Below, in pieces: positions 28,488 through 36,657 of a DNA stretch of 64,000 nucleotides. The position numbers were made by a program, and so were the translations under genes. The notes under the pieces are model-generated. The model searched no databases. It was given only the letters and a program-made list of their open reading frames with translations, and was not told the DNA's origin. This DNA is from Algoriphagus pacificus (GTDB lineage: Bacteria; Bacteroidota; Bacteroidia; Cytophagales; Cyclobacteriaceae), in assembly GCF_017254845.1 (NCBI RefSeq), contig NZ_JAFKCU010000007.1, positions 62,001 to 126,000 of the forward strand. Direction: 5' to 3'. Position 1 is the stretch's first letter. Every line of letters begins with the position of its first letter.

Positions 28488-30149
28488 TTATTTGGTGTTT
28501 AATTCTGAGTGGGTAGTATGGTCTGCTGCCAGTTGTTCGATTTTATGGATCAATTCCTCCGGGCTGTATTGGGTCAGCGTAGTCTGAGCGACTTTGAAGT
28601 CTGAGTCCACCAGTATTTTTTGTGGGAATGCGCTTATCTTATAGAAGGCTAGGATACCCTCGCCAGAATCTTCGTGTAACTGGAGCATATCCGGATGGGA
28701 ATAAAGTCCTGAGAGCGCATTTTCTTTCCAGGTACTCATGTCCTTATCGGCATTTACCGCAATAAACCGGATGTCATCCCGTGTTTTGAAATGCTCAAAA
28801 ACAGGCCTGAGCGTGGATTGATAGTACTTCATACAGAACTTGCAACCCGAGATCCAAAAGCTGAGGATAAGGGTTTTGCCTTGGTATTGGTCCAAAGAAA
28901 TGGGCTGTGCATTTAAGCCTTGGAGCTGGCCTGAATAGAAAGGGCTTCCTTCTGAGTTTTTGGAATCCAGGTCATGGATCAGATTGGCTATCCAAGGGCT
29001 TTGGATCTTGTTCATTGCCATGGAGATCATCTCCTTCCTCCCATTCTCTTTTTTCTTGAAGTTTGAAAGCACATAAAGTCCCAGTATGCGATCCTGTAAA
29101 GCCGGACTGAGATCGGCAATACCTTCCAATAAGCTTTCTCCACGGACAGAGGACCTTAACAGAATCAGGTCATTGATCCCTGACAAGTAAAGCGGGTCAA
29201 GCCAATTTGATTCTGATAATGGGATTTCTGATAGCCATGATTCAAACTTTTGGTAGAATTTAGGCTGAGACAATAAGCCTCTACCTAGGTTTAGCTTTTG
29301 AAGGATCTGAACCAGGTACTCTCCCCATGCTCTTTGCCTAAGTTGCTCAAGGCGGTCAGAAGGAAAGTTTATGGTTATCCTTTCCAAATACTGGATCATA
29401 GGTAGCTGTAAAGGATCCTGAGTCAATAGAGAATCGAGCAGTTTTTCGTCTGGCTCAGTAGGTATCCAAAACTGCATGGATGGGAACAGATTCTTTGGCA
29501 AGTCAAGTGAGCGCTTATAAAGGGCTGATGTCAATGAATCAGAGAGAATTCTGCCGGGATCAGCAGTAAACATCAGGGGATTGGCTTGGAACTGTAGCTC
29601 TTCCGCCAGACGGGAAATCTCATACTGGGCACTGTAATAATCCGCAGCTGCTCCCATAAAAAGCATTTTACCATTTTCCAGATCAGCTCTAATTCTTATT
29701 TGATCCCCTGGAAAGAAAGTCCAATAATGGATCAAGTAGTTTTTTTTGTCCCTGAGACTGAAAGTGAAAGGTGCTGATTGCTCAGGGAATTCGATGCGGT
29801 AAAGTTTGAACCCAGCGTTTCCTTCGAAGAAATTGCCCAGACTTGGTAAAAAGGGTTTTTGAATTCCCGGGGTCATGGTTCTGTCCTGCTTTAAGAAATC
29901 TGTCCAATAGCGAAGCCAAAGCGTATCCGGAGCCTGGGAAGCGGGAATCTCGATATATAAAAAGGAGTTTTGCGATTGTGGAAGATCCACATGGGAGGCA
30001 GAAGGGATCGCTCCCTTCTGCCTTGGGGATAAAGAGGTATCAACTAAACTAAATCCCATGGGTGAGTCAGCAACTTGACTACTAGCTTCTACTATGGTAC
30101 CAAAGAATAGAATGAGAGGAATAAAAATTATAGAGATAGGCAAGCCCAT
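28488..30149 (-). CDS. TlpA-like periplasmic thioredoxin-fold protein
   Basis: About 553 residues from the start MGLPISIIFIPLILFFGTIVEA, which gives a good signal peptide. The frame stays open to 30317 but the extra 56 codons run through hairpin-GAAATA repeats. The long N-terminal region (to ~residue 400) is of unknown fold. The C-terminal thioredoxin domain has 'LILSFWISGCKFCMKYYQ' with active-site CKFC, then 'FIAVNADKD' and the cis-Pro-like 'ISAFPQKILVD'. It likely reduces or exchanges disulfides on the SusCD substrate or on the DUF6520 peptide. It is the first gene of the TlpA-SusC-SusD operon. Confidence 0.8.
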   Translation of the reverse strand: MGLPISIIFIPLILFFGTIVEASSQVADSPMGFSLVDTSLSPRQKGAIPSASHVDLPQSQNSFLYIEIPASQAPDTLWLRYWTDFLKQDRTMTPGIQKPFLPSLGNFFEGNAGFKLYRIEFPEQSAPFTFSLRDKKNYLIHYWTFFPGDQIRIRADLENGKMLFMGAAADYYSAQYEISRLAEELQFQANPLMFTADPGRILSDSLTSALYKRSLDLPKNLFPSMQFWIPTEPDEKLLDSLLTQDPLQLPMIQYLERITINFPSDRLEQLRQRAWGEYLVQILQKLNLGRGLLSQPKFYQKFESWLSEIPLSESNWLDPLYLSGINDLILLRSSVRGESLLEGIADLSPALQDRILGLYVLSNFKKKENGRKEMISMAMNKIQSPWIANLIHDLDSKNSEGSPFYSGQLQGLNAQPISLDQYQGKTLILSFWISGCKFCMKYYQSTLRPVFEHFKTRDDIRFIAVNADKDMSTWKENALSGLYSHPDMLQLHEDSGEGILAFYKISAFPQKILVDSDFKVAQTTLTQYSPEELIHKIEQLAADHTTHSELNTK

Positions 30150-30240
30150 GGCTTGCGAAATAAAGTCGCTTCGTTCATGAAGTATGTCAGCCTGTGGCTG
30201 ACGAAATACAGCTCCTTTATTGCTGAAATAGGAAACAAAT
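30149..30240 (-). repeat. Hairpin-GAAATA array, within the TlpA 5' region
   Basis: On the plus strand: GCAAGCC-CAT-GGCTTGC then GAAATA, GTCAGCC-TGT-GGCTGAC then GAAATA, and CAGC-TCCTTTATT-GCTG then AAATA. Same design as the arrays near 23211 and 30386. Confidence 0.7.
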
Positions 30241-30317
30241 GATCGTGAGATAGATCTGCTTCTATTGGGATAAGGACATAGCTTTCCCAGGAAGCATGTG
30301 AATAGATTTTTTTTCAT

Positions 30318-31258
30318 GCTTTAAGTGATTAAAGGGCTACTTGAATTTGAAGGGGCTTGGGGAAGAAATACACTCCCTAGGGTCGTGAAATATGCTACCT
30401 ACCTTCGGTAGGCTGCGAAATAGGCTCTTCGTACCTCAGAGCGAAATATTTCGGACGCCACAGGCGGCCCTATTTCTATAGTATTTCAAAGTATTTTCTC
30501 AAAATTTTAAGTCAATACTTCCCCTAACCTTCAGAAGAATCATTCTTTCAATCAAGTATTCCATCATTAAGAAATAAGTAATGGGATAAGCGGAAATCCC
30601 TGCAGTGGATAGCTTATCGATCAGGCGGCGGACCATGGTCTACAGTCCACCGAAAAGTCAACCCTGATTCGTTGGATAGTCCCGAATCGGTAAAACCACT
30701 CGGGAGCAATCAGGGAGAAAAAGTGGGTTAAGCCTCAAACAGGCTTTTTAGGCTTCAGCGGATACAGGCGATCTACCGCGGCGATGCCGAGTTCCTCAGG
30801 TATTGTGTAATAGGCTCCGATAGGAATCGGAATAGGAAGAGAACAAGATGACCCGTTTACCGACAGAGCATACCCTCCCAGCCTGTGGATCCTACAGGCT
30901 ACTCTATGCAACAGAAAAGGAAGTAAATCAATCATGCTCGTTTTCATTAGGAATGAAAAATGGTAAAACGAGTCTCTATTGTAAAAATCGCCATAAAATA
31001 GGGCGAGCTTTACTGCTTTAGTACAGGAAACCGCCAGGTAACCCGCATCCTTTCGGAAAGTTGACCACTAAAGACTGATGCAAAGCCCGCCCAACTGTAC
31101 CCAAAGATATCGAAAGAATCTCTAAGTCCAGAACAGGGCGAGTCATCACATCCTCTCGTGGTCAATACTGGCGGTTTTTGTACGAGAGAATCGTAATACT
31201 CGGTGCGGCATAGATACCGCTGATATTTTAACTGCTTTAAATATAAGCATTTATTTTA
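30318..31258. other. Gene-poor stretch upstream of the TlpA-SusC-SusD operon
   Basis: About 0.95 kb. It starts with a third hairpin-GAAATA array (~30386-30460). A 70-codon minus-strand frame (30735-30947) and a shorter one ending at 31010, encoding 'WAGFASVFSGQLSERMRV', have protein-like composition. They are separated by stops and have no good starts, so they may be remnants of one broken gene. The operon promoter should lie in the first 200 bp, but I could not assign it. Confidence 0.4.
30386..30460 (+). repeat. Hairpin-GAAATA array, right copy
   Basis: CCTACC-TTC-GGTAGG followed by CTGCGAAATA, then GCTCT...AGAGC followed by GAAATA, then a GCC-ACA-GGC stem. This array and those at 23211 and 30149 bracket the TlpA-SusC-SusD locus. 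Confidence 0.65.
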
Positions 31259-31278
31259 CACTTCCATATATGGAGGTG
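31259..31278. promoter_or_regulatory. Candidate operator of the XRE regulator
   Basis: A 20-bp dyad CACTTCCATA/TATGGAGGTG with a single mismatch lies ~44 bp upstream of the HTH gene start, where an autorepressor would bind. Confidence 0.45.
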
Positions 31279-31321
31279 ATTTTATGTTGATTTTAATGTC
31301 CCTTGGTATAAAAAAACTTCC

Positions 31322-31708
31322 ATGCCAAGTAAAATAGTTGAACAAGAAATATCAGAGATGGATTTTCGGCTGATTCTTCACGTTAAAGAACTCAGAGAAG
31401 ATCAAGGATTGACACAAGTAGAGCTAAGTCAAAAAATGGGGTTAGCATCAGGATTTGTAGGGAAAGTTGAAATGTTTGGTAACAGTGCCAAATACAATAT
31501 TCGCCATTTACCTCTAATAGCCAAAGCCTTAGGATTTAAAAATGTAGGTGAAGTTCTCCCAAAAGGAATTGTAAAGAAGGATCTTGTTAAGATAATTCTC
31601 GAAAAACTTCCTCTGGCAAAAAAGAATGGTGAACTCTCACAAAATAAATTTGAATACAAAATACTTGAAGTGGTATCAGTAGAAACGAAAAATCAAAACC
31701 AAAAATAA
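31322..31708 (+). CDS. XRE-family helix-turn-helix regulator
   Basis: A 128-residue protein. The HTH_3 domain (residues ~14-75) reads 'LILHVKELREDQGLTQVELSQKMGLASGFVGKVE', with the canonical Q-x2-LS-x3-G pattern, followed by 'NIRHLPLIAKALGF'. The C-terminal ~45 residues are charged and lack a known domain. It stands alone on the plus strand at the left border of the accessory region, with a near-perfect palindrome upstream that may be its own operator. A role controlling the following island is possible but unproven. Confidence 0.85.
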   Translation: MPSKIVEQEISEMDFRLILHVKELREDQGLTQVELSQKMGLASGFVGKVEMFGNSAKYNIRHLPLIAKALGFKNVGEVLPKGIVKKDLVKIILEKLPLAKKNGELSQNKFEYKILEVVSVETKNQNQK

Positions 31709-31747
31709 CTTCGAAAATCTTTGAATATTATATGTTGCTTTATGCTA

Positions 31748-32485
31748 TCAATCCTTATTGAACATTTCTAAAAGTCTTGGCCCATACTCAATTCCCAACT
31801 CAATTAGTTTTTTTATTAAATATTTTCTCGCTTCTGCTACAATGTCTTTGGCAAGTGTTTTACTTGTCTTGTATAGTTTCCCAAAAACTTTCGTAATTCC
31901 TTTCATTACTTGGCCTTTGGTTGTTGTTGGTAATGCAGCTTGTATTATTTGAATGTCATAGATCAACTCATTTTTTACTGCGTCACTTAATTTGTCACTC
32001 GATTGTTCAATTGCAGATGAAAGTGAAAGAAGATAAACTTCAACCAAGTCTTGTTGATTGGGGTCAAATGGAGAGATGTCCGCATCTTCGTCTACTATTT
32101 TGAATTCATTGTAGTAAAACTCTGCATACTGTCTGACGAAATTGTCATCGTGAACGCTTGGGATTTCGTGAATGTCACGAATTAAGTTTATCCAATTTTG
32201 GAATTGCTCGCCAAGTTCATTTGAATTCGTTTGGGAAACACGGTGTTTTGCAATAGAAGCGCTAGCTGGCTTAAATTCAAAACCATATTTTGACTTGTCA
32301 TAATTACCAATTCGTTTAGACCCGTCAATAAATATTTTGAAAAAATTTTTCGAATTACTGTCATTTTCAACAAAACAGTAAAAAGTATTATCTTCCCTTT
32401 TAAACTGAATTAAGTCAAGGTTTGCTTGAGCAATTGGTTCAATTGTTTTAAGTAAGTCTAAAGGTATGTCTTTCTTTGTAATCAT
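31748..32485 (-). CDS. Uncharacterised protein, 245 residues
   Basis: No family recognised. The N-terminal half looks alpha/beta (FKREDNTFYCFVENDSNSKNFFKIFIDGSKRIGNY), then a mostly helical region ending with basic amphipathic helices (AKDIVAEARKYLIKKLIEL). There is no signal peptide or transmembrane helix, so it is probably cytoplasmic. Composition and setting match genes that travel in defence islands, and it lies between an XRE regulator and an AAA ATPase, but there is no operonic linkage to either. Confidence 0.5.
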   Translation of the reverse strand: MITKKDIPLDLLKTIEPIAQANLDLIQFKREDNTFYCFVENDSNSKNFFKIFIDGSKRIGNYDKSKYGFEFKPASASIAKHRVSQTNSNELGEQFQNWINLIRDIHEIPSVHDDNFVRQYAEFYYNEFKIVDEDADISPFDPNQQDLVEVYLLSLSSAIEQSSDKLSDAVKNELIYDIQIIQAALPTTTKGQVMKGITKVFGKLYKTSKTLAKDIVAEARKYLIKKLIELGIEYGPRLLEMFNKD

Positions 32486-32787
32486 ATCTGTTTAGTTGTT
32501 TGTCTGAAGTGATGAATAATTAGCTAAGACCAGAAATTTTCACCCTCACATAACTACACGATGTATGAAACTCTGCCCACCAAGGCCTGTCTAGCACCTG
32601 TGGGAGCTCTTCATGTTTTAAATCACTTCATATTAAAAGTACTTATGATTAACAAATTACAAATTCTTTAACAAGCCCAAGCTGGACTTGTACTAGAGTC
32701 TCAGCTATCTGACTGCTGTCATCTTATACAAATCTTTTTCATTTTACCGATTTGAGCAAATAGTGGATGGGTATAAAATAGACAAAA

Positions 32788-34890
32788 TCAATTGGGAAAT
32801 TTTTCATCAATGTATTTTTCACATTCTTCAATTATAAATTGTGGAACCACCTCATAGTCATTTGGATCAAGTTGACAAATAAGCTCATTTTCAATATGAT
32901 AAGACTCATTTATAAATTTCCTTAACACACTGGACAACTCATGAAGGTTATCATCATAAATTAATCGAAATACATTCAATTTACTATAGTAGTTAGGAGC
33001 ACTTTCGAACAAATCTTTTAAAAAACTCTCATCAAGTATTTTTGATAATGAATGATCATACAAAAAATCAGGTATATCTTTCTTTATTGACTCCACGCCA
33101 CTTTCAAAATCTTCAGCATTCATCATGTCATTTCCAATTTCTTTCCTAGTATCTCTTAAATCACTGAAACTTCTCTTATGAAATAGATTTGAAAGAACTT
33201 GGTATTCATTTCCGAGATCATCTATTACTTCATGATGCCTTCTAAGATAAATCAACTTAATTATTTCGTCAGCATCTGAGAAAATAACTTTCTTACAGAT
33301 TTGCGAAAAAGTTAGAAGGTCATTTTTAGTTATACTTTTCTCTAGCAATTTTCCATCCTTGCTATAAATAAATTTTGATTCGGAAATACCAGAGAATTCC
33401 TTTAAAATTTTAACAGTATCAATTACAGGGTCTAGATCATGAGTCAGCATCAAAACAGTTTTACATTTTAAGCATGCATTGCTGTCATTCCTGAACAGCA
33501 TGTGCATTATCGCATATTTTTTATTTTTGTCAAATGATGAGATTGGATCGTCCAATATTATTAAGTCAGGTTTCCTTGACAAAGCTTCATACATAAAAAG
33601 CACGAGGGCAAAAGCATTTTTTTCACCGAAACTTAAATGCTGTCTACCTCCTTTAAGCATTTTATTGGAGTCAACATGCTTCAACAATAACTTATAATCA
33701 TCAACTTGATTGATCAGCTCAACTTGATATTTATACCCTGCATTTTCTAAAAATGAGTTGATCCTCGTTTTATGACGCTCAATAAGTTTTTGAACTAGTA
33801 TTTTTTGTCTATTTATTCCTCCTTGTAAAAGCCCTACCTTCTCTAAAATGATGTTTAGGGAGGAATTCAATGAATCGACAATAAGAGTTGTCTTTGAAGA
33901 TTTTAGTCGATCAAAAAGAGCTATATTAATGACTAAACTCTTTAATTTATCTATGACATTTTCATCCTCTGCAAAACTTGAAGGAGAAATACTTTTTAAT
34001 GACTTTAATTTTGATAGTAAATTATCAATTTGTTTTTTGATTTCTACAATGAAGTCTTCTTCCCCCTTTTCTAATCCACTCTTTTTTTCGGTGATACTCT
34101 TGAGAGTTTCTTTAGCACTACTACTAAAATAATCCCCCAAATTTTCCAAAGCATGAATAATGATACCGAAATTCTTTATCACATTTTTATCGTACACTTT
34201 GGTTACAGCTTTTATCATTTCCTTCTTTTCAACTGTTGAGGATGTACAATATGGACAATCGTCTTCTGCTATCTCTAAAAATTGTTCTCCCTTAATCTGC
34301 CAATCCAACCATGATGTACAGCTTCTGTCTTTTATCAATTTCGAATACCCAATTAAATGCGCAGGGATGTGCTCTTGCTTATTTCCTTCCTTTAATCCTT
34401 TATATAAGGCTGAGGATTTGGAAAGGCCTGATTGAGTTGTAGAAAAACTTTTAGATAGGCTTTCAAAATCAATAATTATTTGTTCTAGGTCTTGATTCTC
34501 ATCAAAAACTTTCTTTACCTCAGATAACAACCTTTCAATCTCTTCCATTGAGGCTGTGAATTCTTGAGTCTTAATGAAAATCTCATAACTATTGGCTATA
34601 AGTTCATCTTCTTTGTAAAGGAATTTATTAAGATATTCTTCATTAAAAACAAGAACACTATTTATCGAATCAGGAATGGAAACTTGAGGCTCTAACTCAC
34701 TATTAGAATCAATGAGTTTGAAAGGTTTTAATTCAATTAATTTATGTGGATCATTTATCTTTAGCTCAATCGCTTTTGTAATTGTACTTTTTCCAGTTCC
34801 ATTAATCCCATATCTAATATTTAGTTTATTAGGAGTAATTATCATTGATCCTTCATCAATGTTATTACAATTCACAAGTGATATTTCCAT
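32788..34890 (-). CDS. AAA_13-type ATPase with zinc-hook motif (RloC-like), putative defence effector
   Basis: A 700-residue ABC/SMC-type ATPase. Walker A GINGTGKST lies at residues 28-36, a CPYC pair (C212/C215) sits amid coiled-coil stretches like a zinc hook, and the signature LSFGE (419-423), Walker B LIILDDP (443-449) and an H-loop 'LTHDLDP' follow. The ~190-residue C-terminal domain is helical and unrecognised. The layout resembles RloC/PrrC-type ATPases that sense phage DNA and cleave tRNA anticodons, but a canonical R-x3-E...H nuclease triad could not be located, so the effector activity is open. Confidence 0.75.
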   Translation of the reverse strand: MEISLVNCNNIDEGSMIITPNKLNIRYGINGTGKSTITKAIELKINDPHKLIELKPFKLIDSNSELEPQVSIPDSINSVLVFNEEYLNKFLYKEDELIANSYEIFIKTQEFTASMEEIERLLSEVKKVFDENQDLEQIIIDFESLSKSFSTTQSGLSKSSALYKGLKEGNKQEHIPAHLIGYSKLIKDRSCTSWLDWQIKGEQFLEIAEDDCPYCTSSTVEKKEMIKAVTKVYDKNVIKNFGIIIHALENLGDYFSSSAKETLKSITEKKSGLEKGEEDFIVEIKKQIDNLLSKLKSLKSISPSSFAEDENVIDKLKSLVINIALFDRLKSSKTTLIVDSLNSSLNIILEKVGLLQGGINRQKILVQKLIERHKTRINSFLENAGYKYQVELINQVDDYKLLLKHVDSNKMLKGGRQHLSFGEKNAFALVLFMYEALSRKPDLIILDDPISSFDKNKKYAIMHMLFRNDSNACLKCKTVLMLTHDLDPVIDTVKILKEFSGISESKFIYSKDGKLLEKSITKNDLLTFSQICKKVIFSDADEIIKLIYLRRHHEVIDDLGNEYQVLSNLFHKRSFSDLRDTRKEIGNDMMNAEDFESGVESIKKDIPDFLYDHSLSKILDESFLKDLFESAPNYYSKLNVFRLIYDDNLHELSSVLRKFINESYHIENELICQLDPNDYEVVPQFIIEECEKYIDEKFPN

Positions 34891-35032
34891 AATTTTTACT
34901 TAACCTTTTGTCAATTTATGACAAATTAGTACTGTTATACCGGCACAAAATGTAAGGGTACATTTTTGCTTAACTTTAATCATATGAATTTTTCACATAT
35001 GGATTTATGTAACTATTCAAACCGCTACCATT

Positions 35033-35239
35033 TCAGGCTAACCTTTTCATAGTCTCGACGTGGTGTTGACCTGCTTTTCGGTAGCTATATCGATATGTAC
35101 GAAAAGAACCTGCAAACTTCAGAACAATAAAATCAGTCCCTATTTCAAAGGACGAGACACCAGAATCACCTCCTGAATTTCCATATTTAGATTTCAGCAA
35201 AGATTTTTGCCATCCCTTTATCACCTCTCTTATAGCCAT
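35033..35239 (-). CDS. Small protein overlapping the WYL-like gene
   Basis: A 68-residue frame with 'SLLKSKYGNSGGDSGVSSFEIGTDFIVLKFAGSFRTYRYSY' followed by 'AGQHHVETMKRLA', a pattern seen in short KTSC-like proteins of unknown function. It overlaps the preceding WYL-like gene by 53 nt, so the true start may be further in. No frameshift is needed to explain it, since both frames end and begin independently. Low certainty on function. Confidence 0.5.
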   Translation of the reverse strand: MAIREVIKGWQKSLLKSKYGNSGGDSGVSSFEIGTDFIVLKFAGSFRTYRYSYRKAGQHHVETMKRLA

Positions 35240-35474
35240 CTCTTACTTCAAATGTATTTTCTGAAACTTCAATATCATCGGTTTTACCTAAATCATACAT
35301 TTTCCATCCCATTTTACCGGATGAAGAATATCCATCAATTTGATAAGCTCGAAGGCCTTCATTTCCAGCCGTAGTCTCACCATAACAATGTGGCTCTACA
35401 ATTCTCAGTTCGCCATCGTAATAAAATTCTATTACATTTTGATTTTTAATTGCTGTAATAATTTGTTGATTCAT
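35187..35474 (-). CDS. Small WYL-domain-like protein
   Basis: A 95-residue protein that looks complete: 'AIKNQNVIEFYYDGELRIVEPHCYGETTAGNEGLRAYQIDGYS' followed by 'WKMYDLGKTDDIEV'. This is the strand order and the R-x-VEP / LRAYQ signature of the WYL ligand-binding fold, but without a DNA-binding domain. Stand-alone WYL-like proteins of this size occur in accessory regions and may sense nucleotides or nucleic acid ends. Its 3' end overlaps the downstream small gene. Confidence 0.6.
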   Translation of the reverse strand: MNQQIITAIKNQNVIEFYYDGELRIVEPHCYGETTAGNEGLRAYQIDGYSSSGKMGWKMYDLGKTDDIEVSENTFEVRDGYKRGDKGMAKIFAEI

Positions 35475-35741
35475 TTCTTTAAAATTTATACAAGTTAAAA
35501 TTCAGGGTAAGACAATATCATTTCAGATACCTAAAATAGCTACTCAATCTCCCCTCAGCGTACTCACATAATGAGTCGGCACTTGGTGGGAATTGCAATT
35601 TCACCTCCTCCCATCCTCCTCCTGAAAGAGAATGCACTCGATCCTGATCCAGATGGAGGTAAAGGATAAGAAATGAGTTAATTAGTCATTTTCAGTTACT
35701 AATAGACTTTTGTAAGAAAGGGAAAAAAATAATATGAGAAC

Positions 35742-35759
35742 ATACCCAGTACTGGGTAT
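35742..35759. repeat. 18-bp palindrome ATACCCAGTACTGGGTAT, copy 1
   Basis: A perfect palindrome. It is preceded by 'ttgtaagaaagggaaaaaa', which also precedes copy 5. It lies in the otherwise empty 35475-35892 interval. Confidence 0.85.
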
Positions 35760-35892
35760 TTTACTATTTCACCCTCCACCTTCTAACAGATATCTCTAGG
35801 CTCACTGGAAGAGGTTCACTATCCACAGGAAAAATCATGCAGTTTAATGGCTTGAGATTTGCTCAATCAGTTTTGAAGACCTTTATTTGCCT

Positions 35893-36657
35893 ATGGAAAA
35901 TATGGATCACCTTAGGGAATTTTTTAATGCCAAATCCTTCAAAACTTACCACCCTCTTAAAAGTGAGAAAGAGCTTGTCAACTGGCTTGGGAGTTTTATT
36001 CCAAAACACAGTCTAATAAGTGGTTCAAAACTTGAATTGCTTCGCCAACTGAATTCACTGGCACTTACTTATTTCGAAGATGAGCTATTTTTCAAACAGC
36101 TGTTAACGCAGTCTATGTTTGAAGAGGAAATCGTTGGAGCCTACGAAGTCAGTGCGTTAGGATCACGGCTTGACCTGCTAAAAATCAATGGAGTAACTAC
36201 AGCTTATGAAATAAAATCTGAATTTGATTCCCTTGAAAAATTAGAAAAACAAAGTGAGGATTATTTAAAATTATTTGAATACAATTATTTGGTAGTAGCT
36301 AATAAGCATCTTGAAAAATCAAAAAGGATTATCCCTGGAATTTTTGGAATCTATACCCTTAAGGATAAATCCCTCAAAAGAGTAAGAGCTGCGAAGAAAA
36401 ACCAGAATATAGATCCCCAATCACAACTTGGTATTTTAACTACAAAAGAGCTAAAATCAACCTTTCAATCAAATAACTTTGAGGTGGTTTTGGAAAGGTA
36501 TTCCCCGCGACAAATTAACGAAGGGGTAAAAAAAGCTTTGAAAAAACGCTATTCAAAAAAATGGGGTTTTATAAAAGATAGGTCTTCGGAAATACTCCCA
36601 TTGGACTACCAATATTTCTTTAATCACCCTATCAGTCCGTCTTTGGTATACTCTTGA
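35893..36657 (+). CDS. sce7726-family protein (PD-(D/E)XK nuclease-like)
   Basis: A 254-residue protein; the ATG two codons into the open frame is preferred over TTG. A core 'ALGSRLDLLKINGVTTAYEIKSEFDSLEKLEKQSEDYLKLFEYNYLVV' has the D...E-x-K arrangement of restriction-endonuclease-like folds and matches my recollection of the sce7726 family. The C-terminal part is helical and basic. The last 34 nt overlap the convergent sce7725-like gene, so the pair is physically locked together. Likely cytoplasmic and defence-related; the biochemical activity is not known. Confidence 0.65.
   Translation: MENMDHLREFFNAKSFKTYHPLKSEKELVNWLGSFIPKHSLISGSKLELLRQLNSLALTYFEDELFFKQLLTQSMFEEEIVGAYEVSALGSRLDLLKINGVTTAYEIKSEFDSLEKLEKQSEDYLKLFEYNYLVVANKHLEKSKRIIPGIFGIYTLKDKSLKRVRAAKKNQNIDPQSQLGILTTKELKSTFQSNNFEVVLERYSPRQINEGVKKALKKRYSKKWGFIKDRSSEILPLDYQYFFNHPISPSLVYS

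Noticed and set aside
23877-30317. TlpA-SusC-SusD as a polysaccharide-utilisation locus
   Set aside because: No glycosidase, sugar-sensing regulator or sugar transporter is linked; the thioredoxin and DUF6520 context points elsewhere.
35033-35474. One gene broken by a frameshift into two frames
   Set aside because: The 95-residue frame looks complete as a WYL-like fold, and the second frame has its own protein-like N-terminus, so overlap of two genes is simpler.
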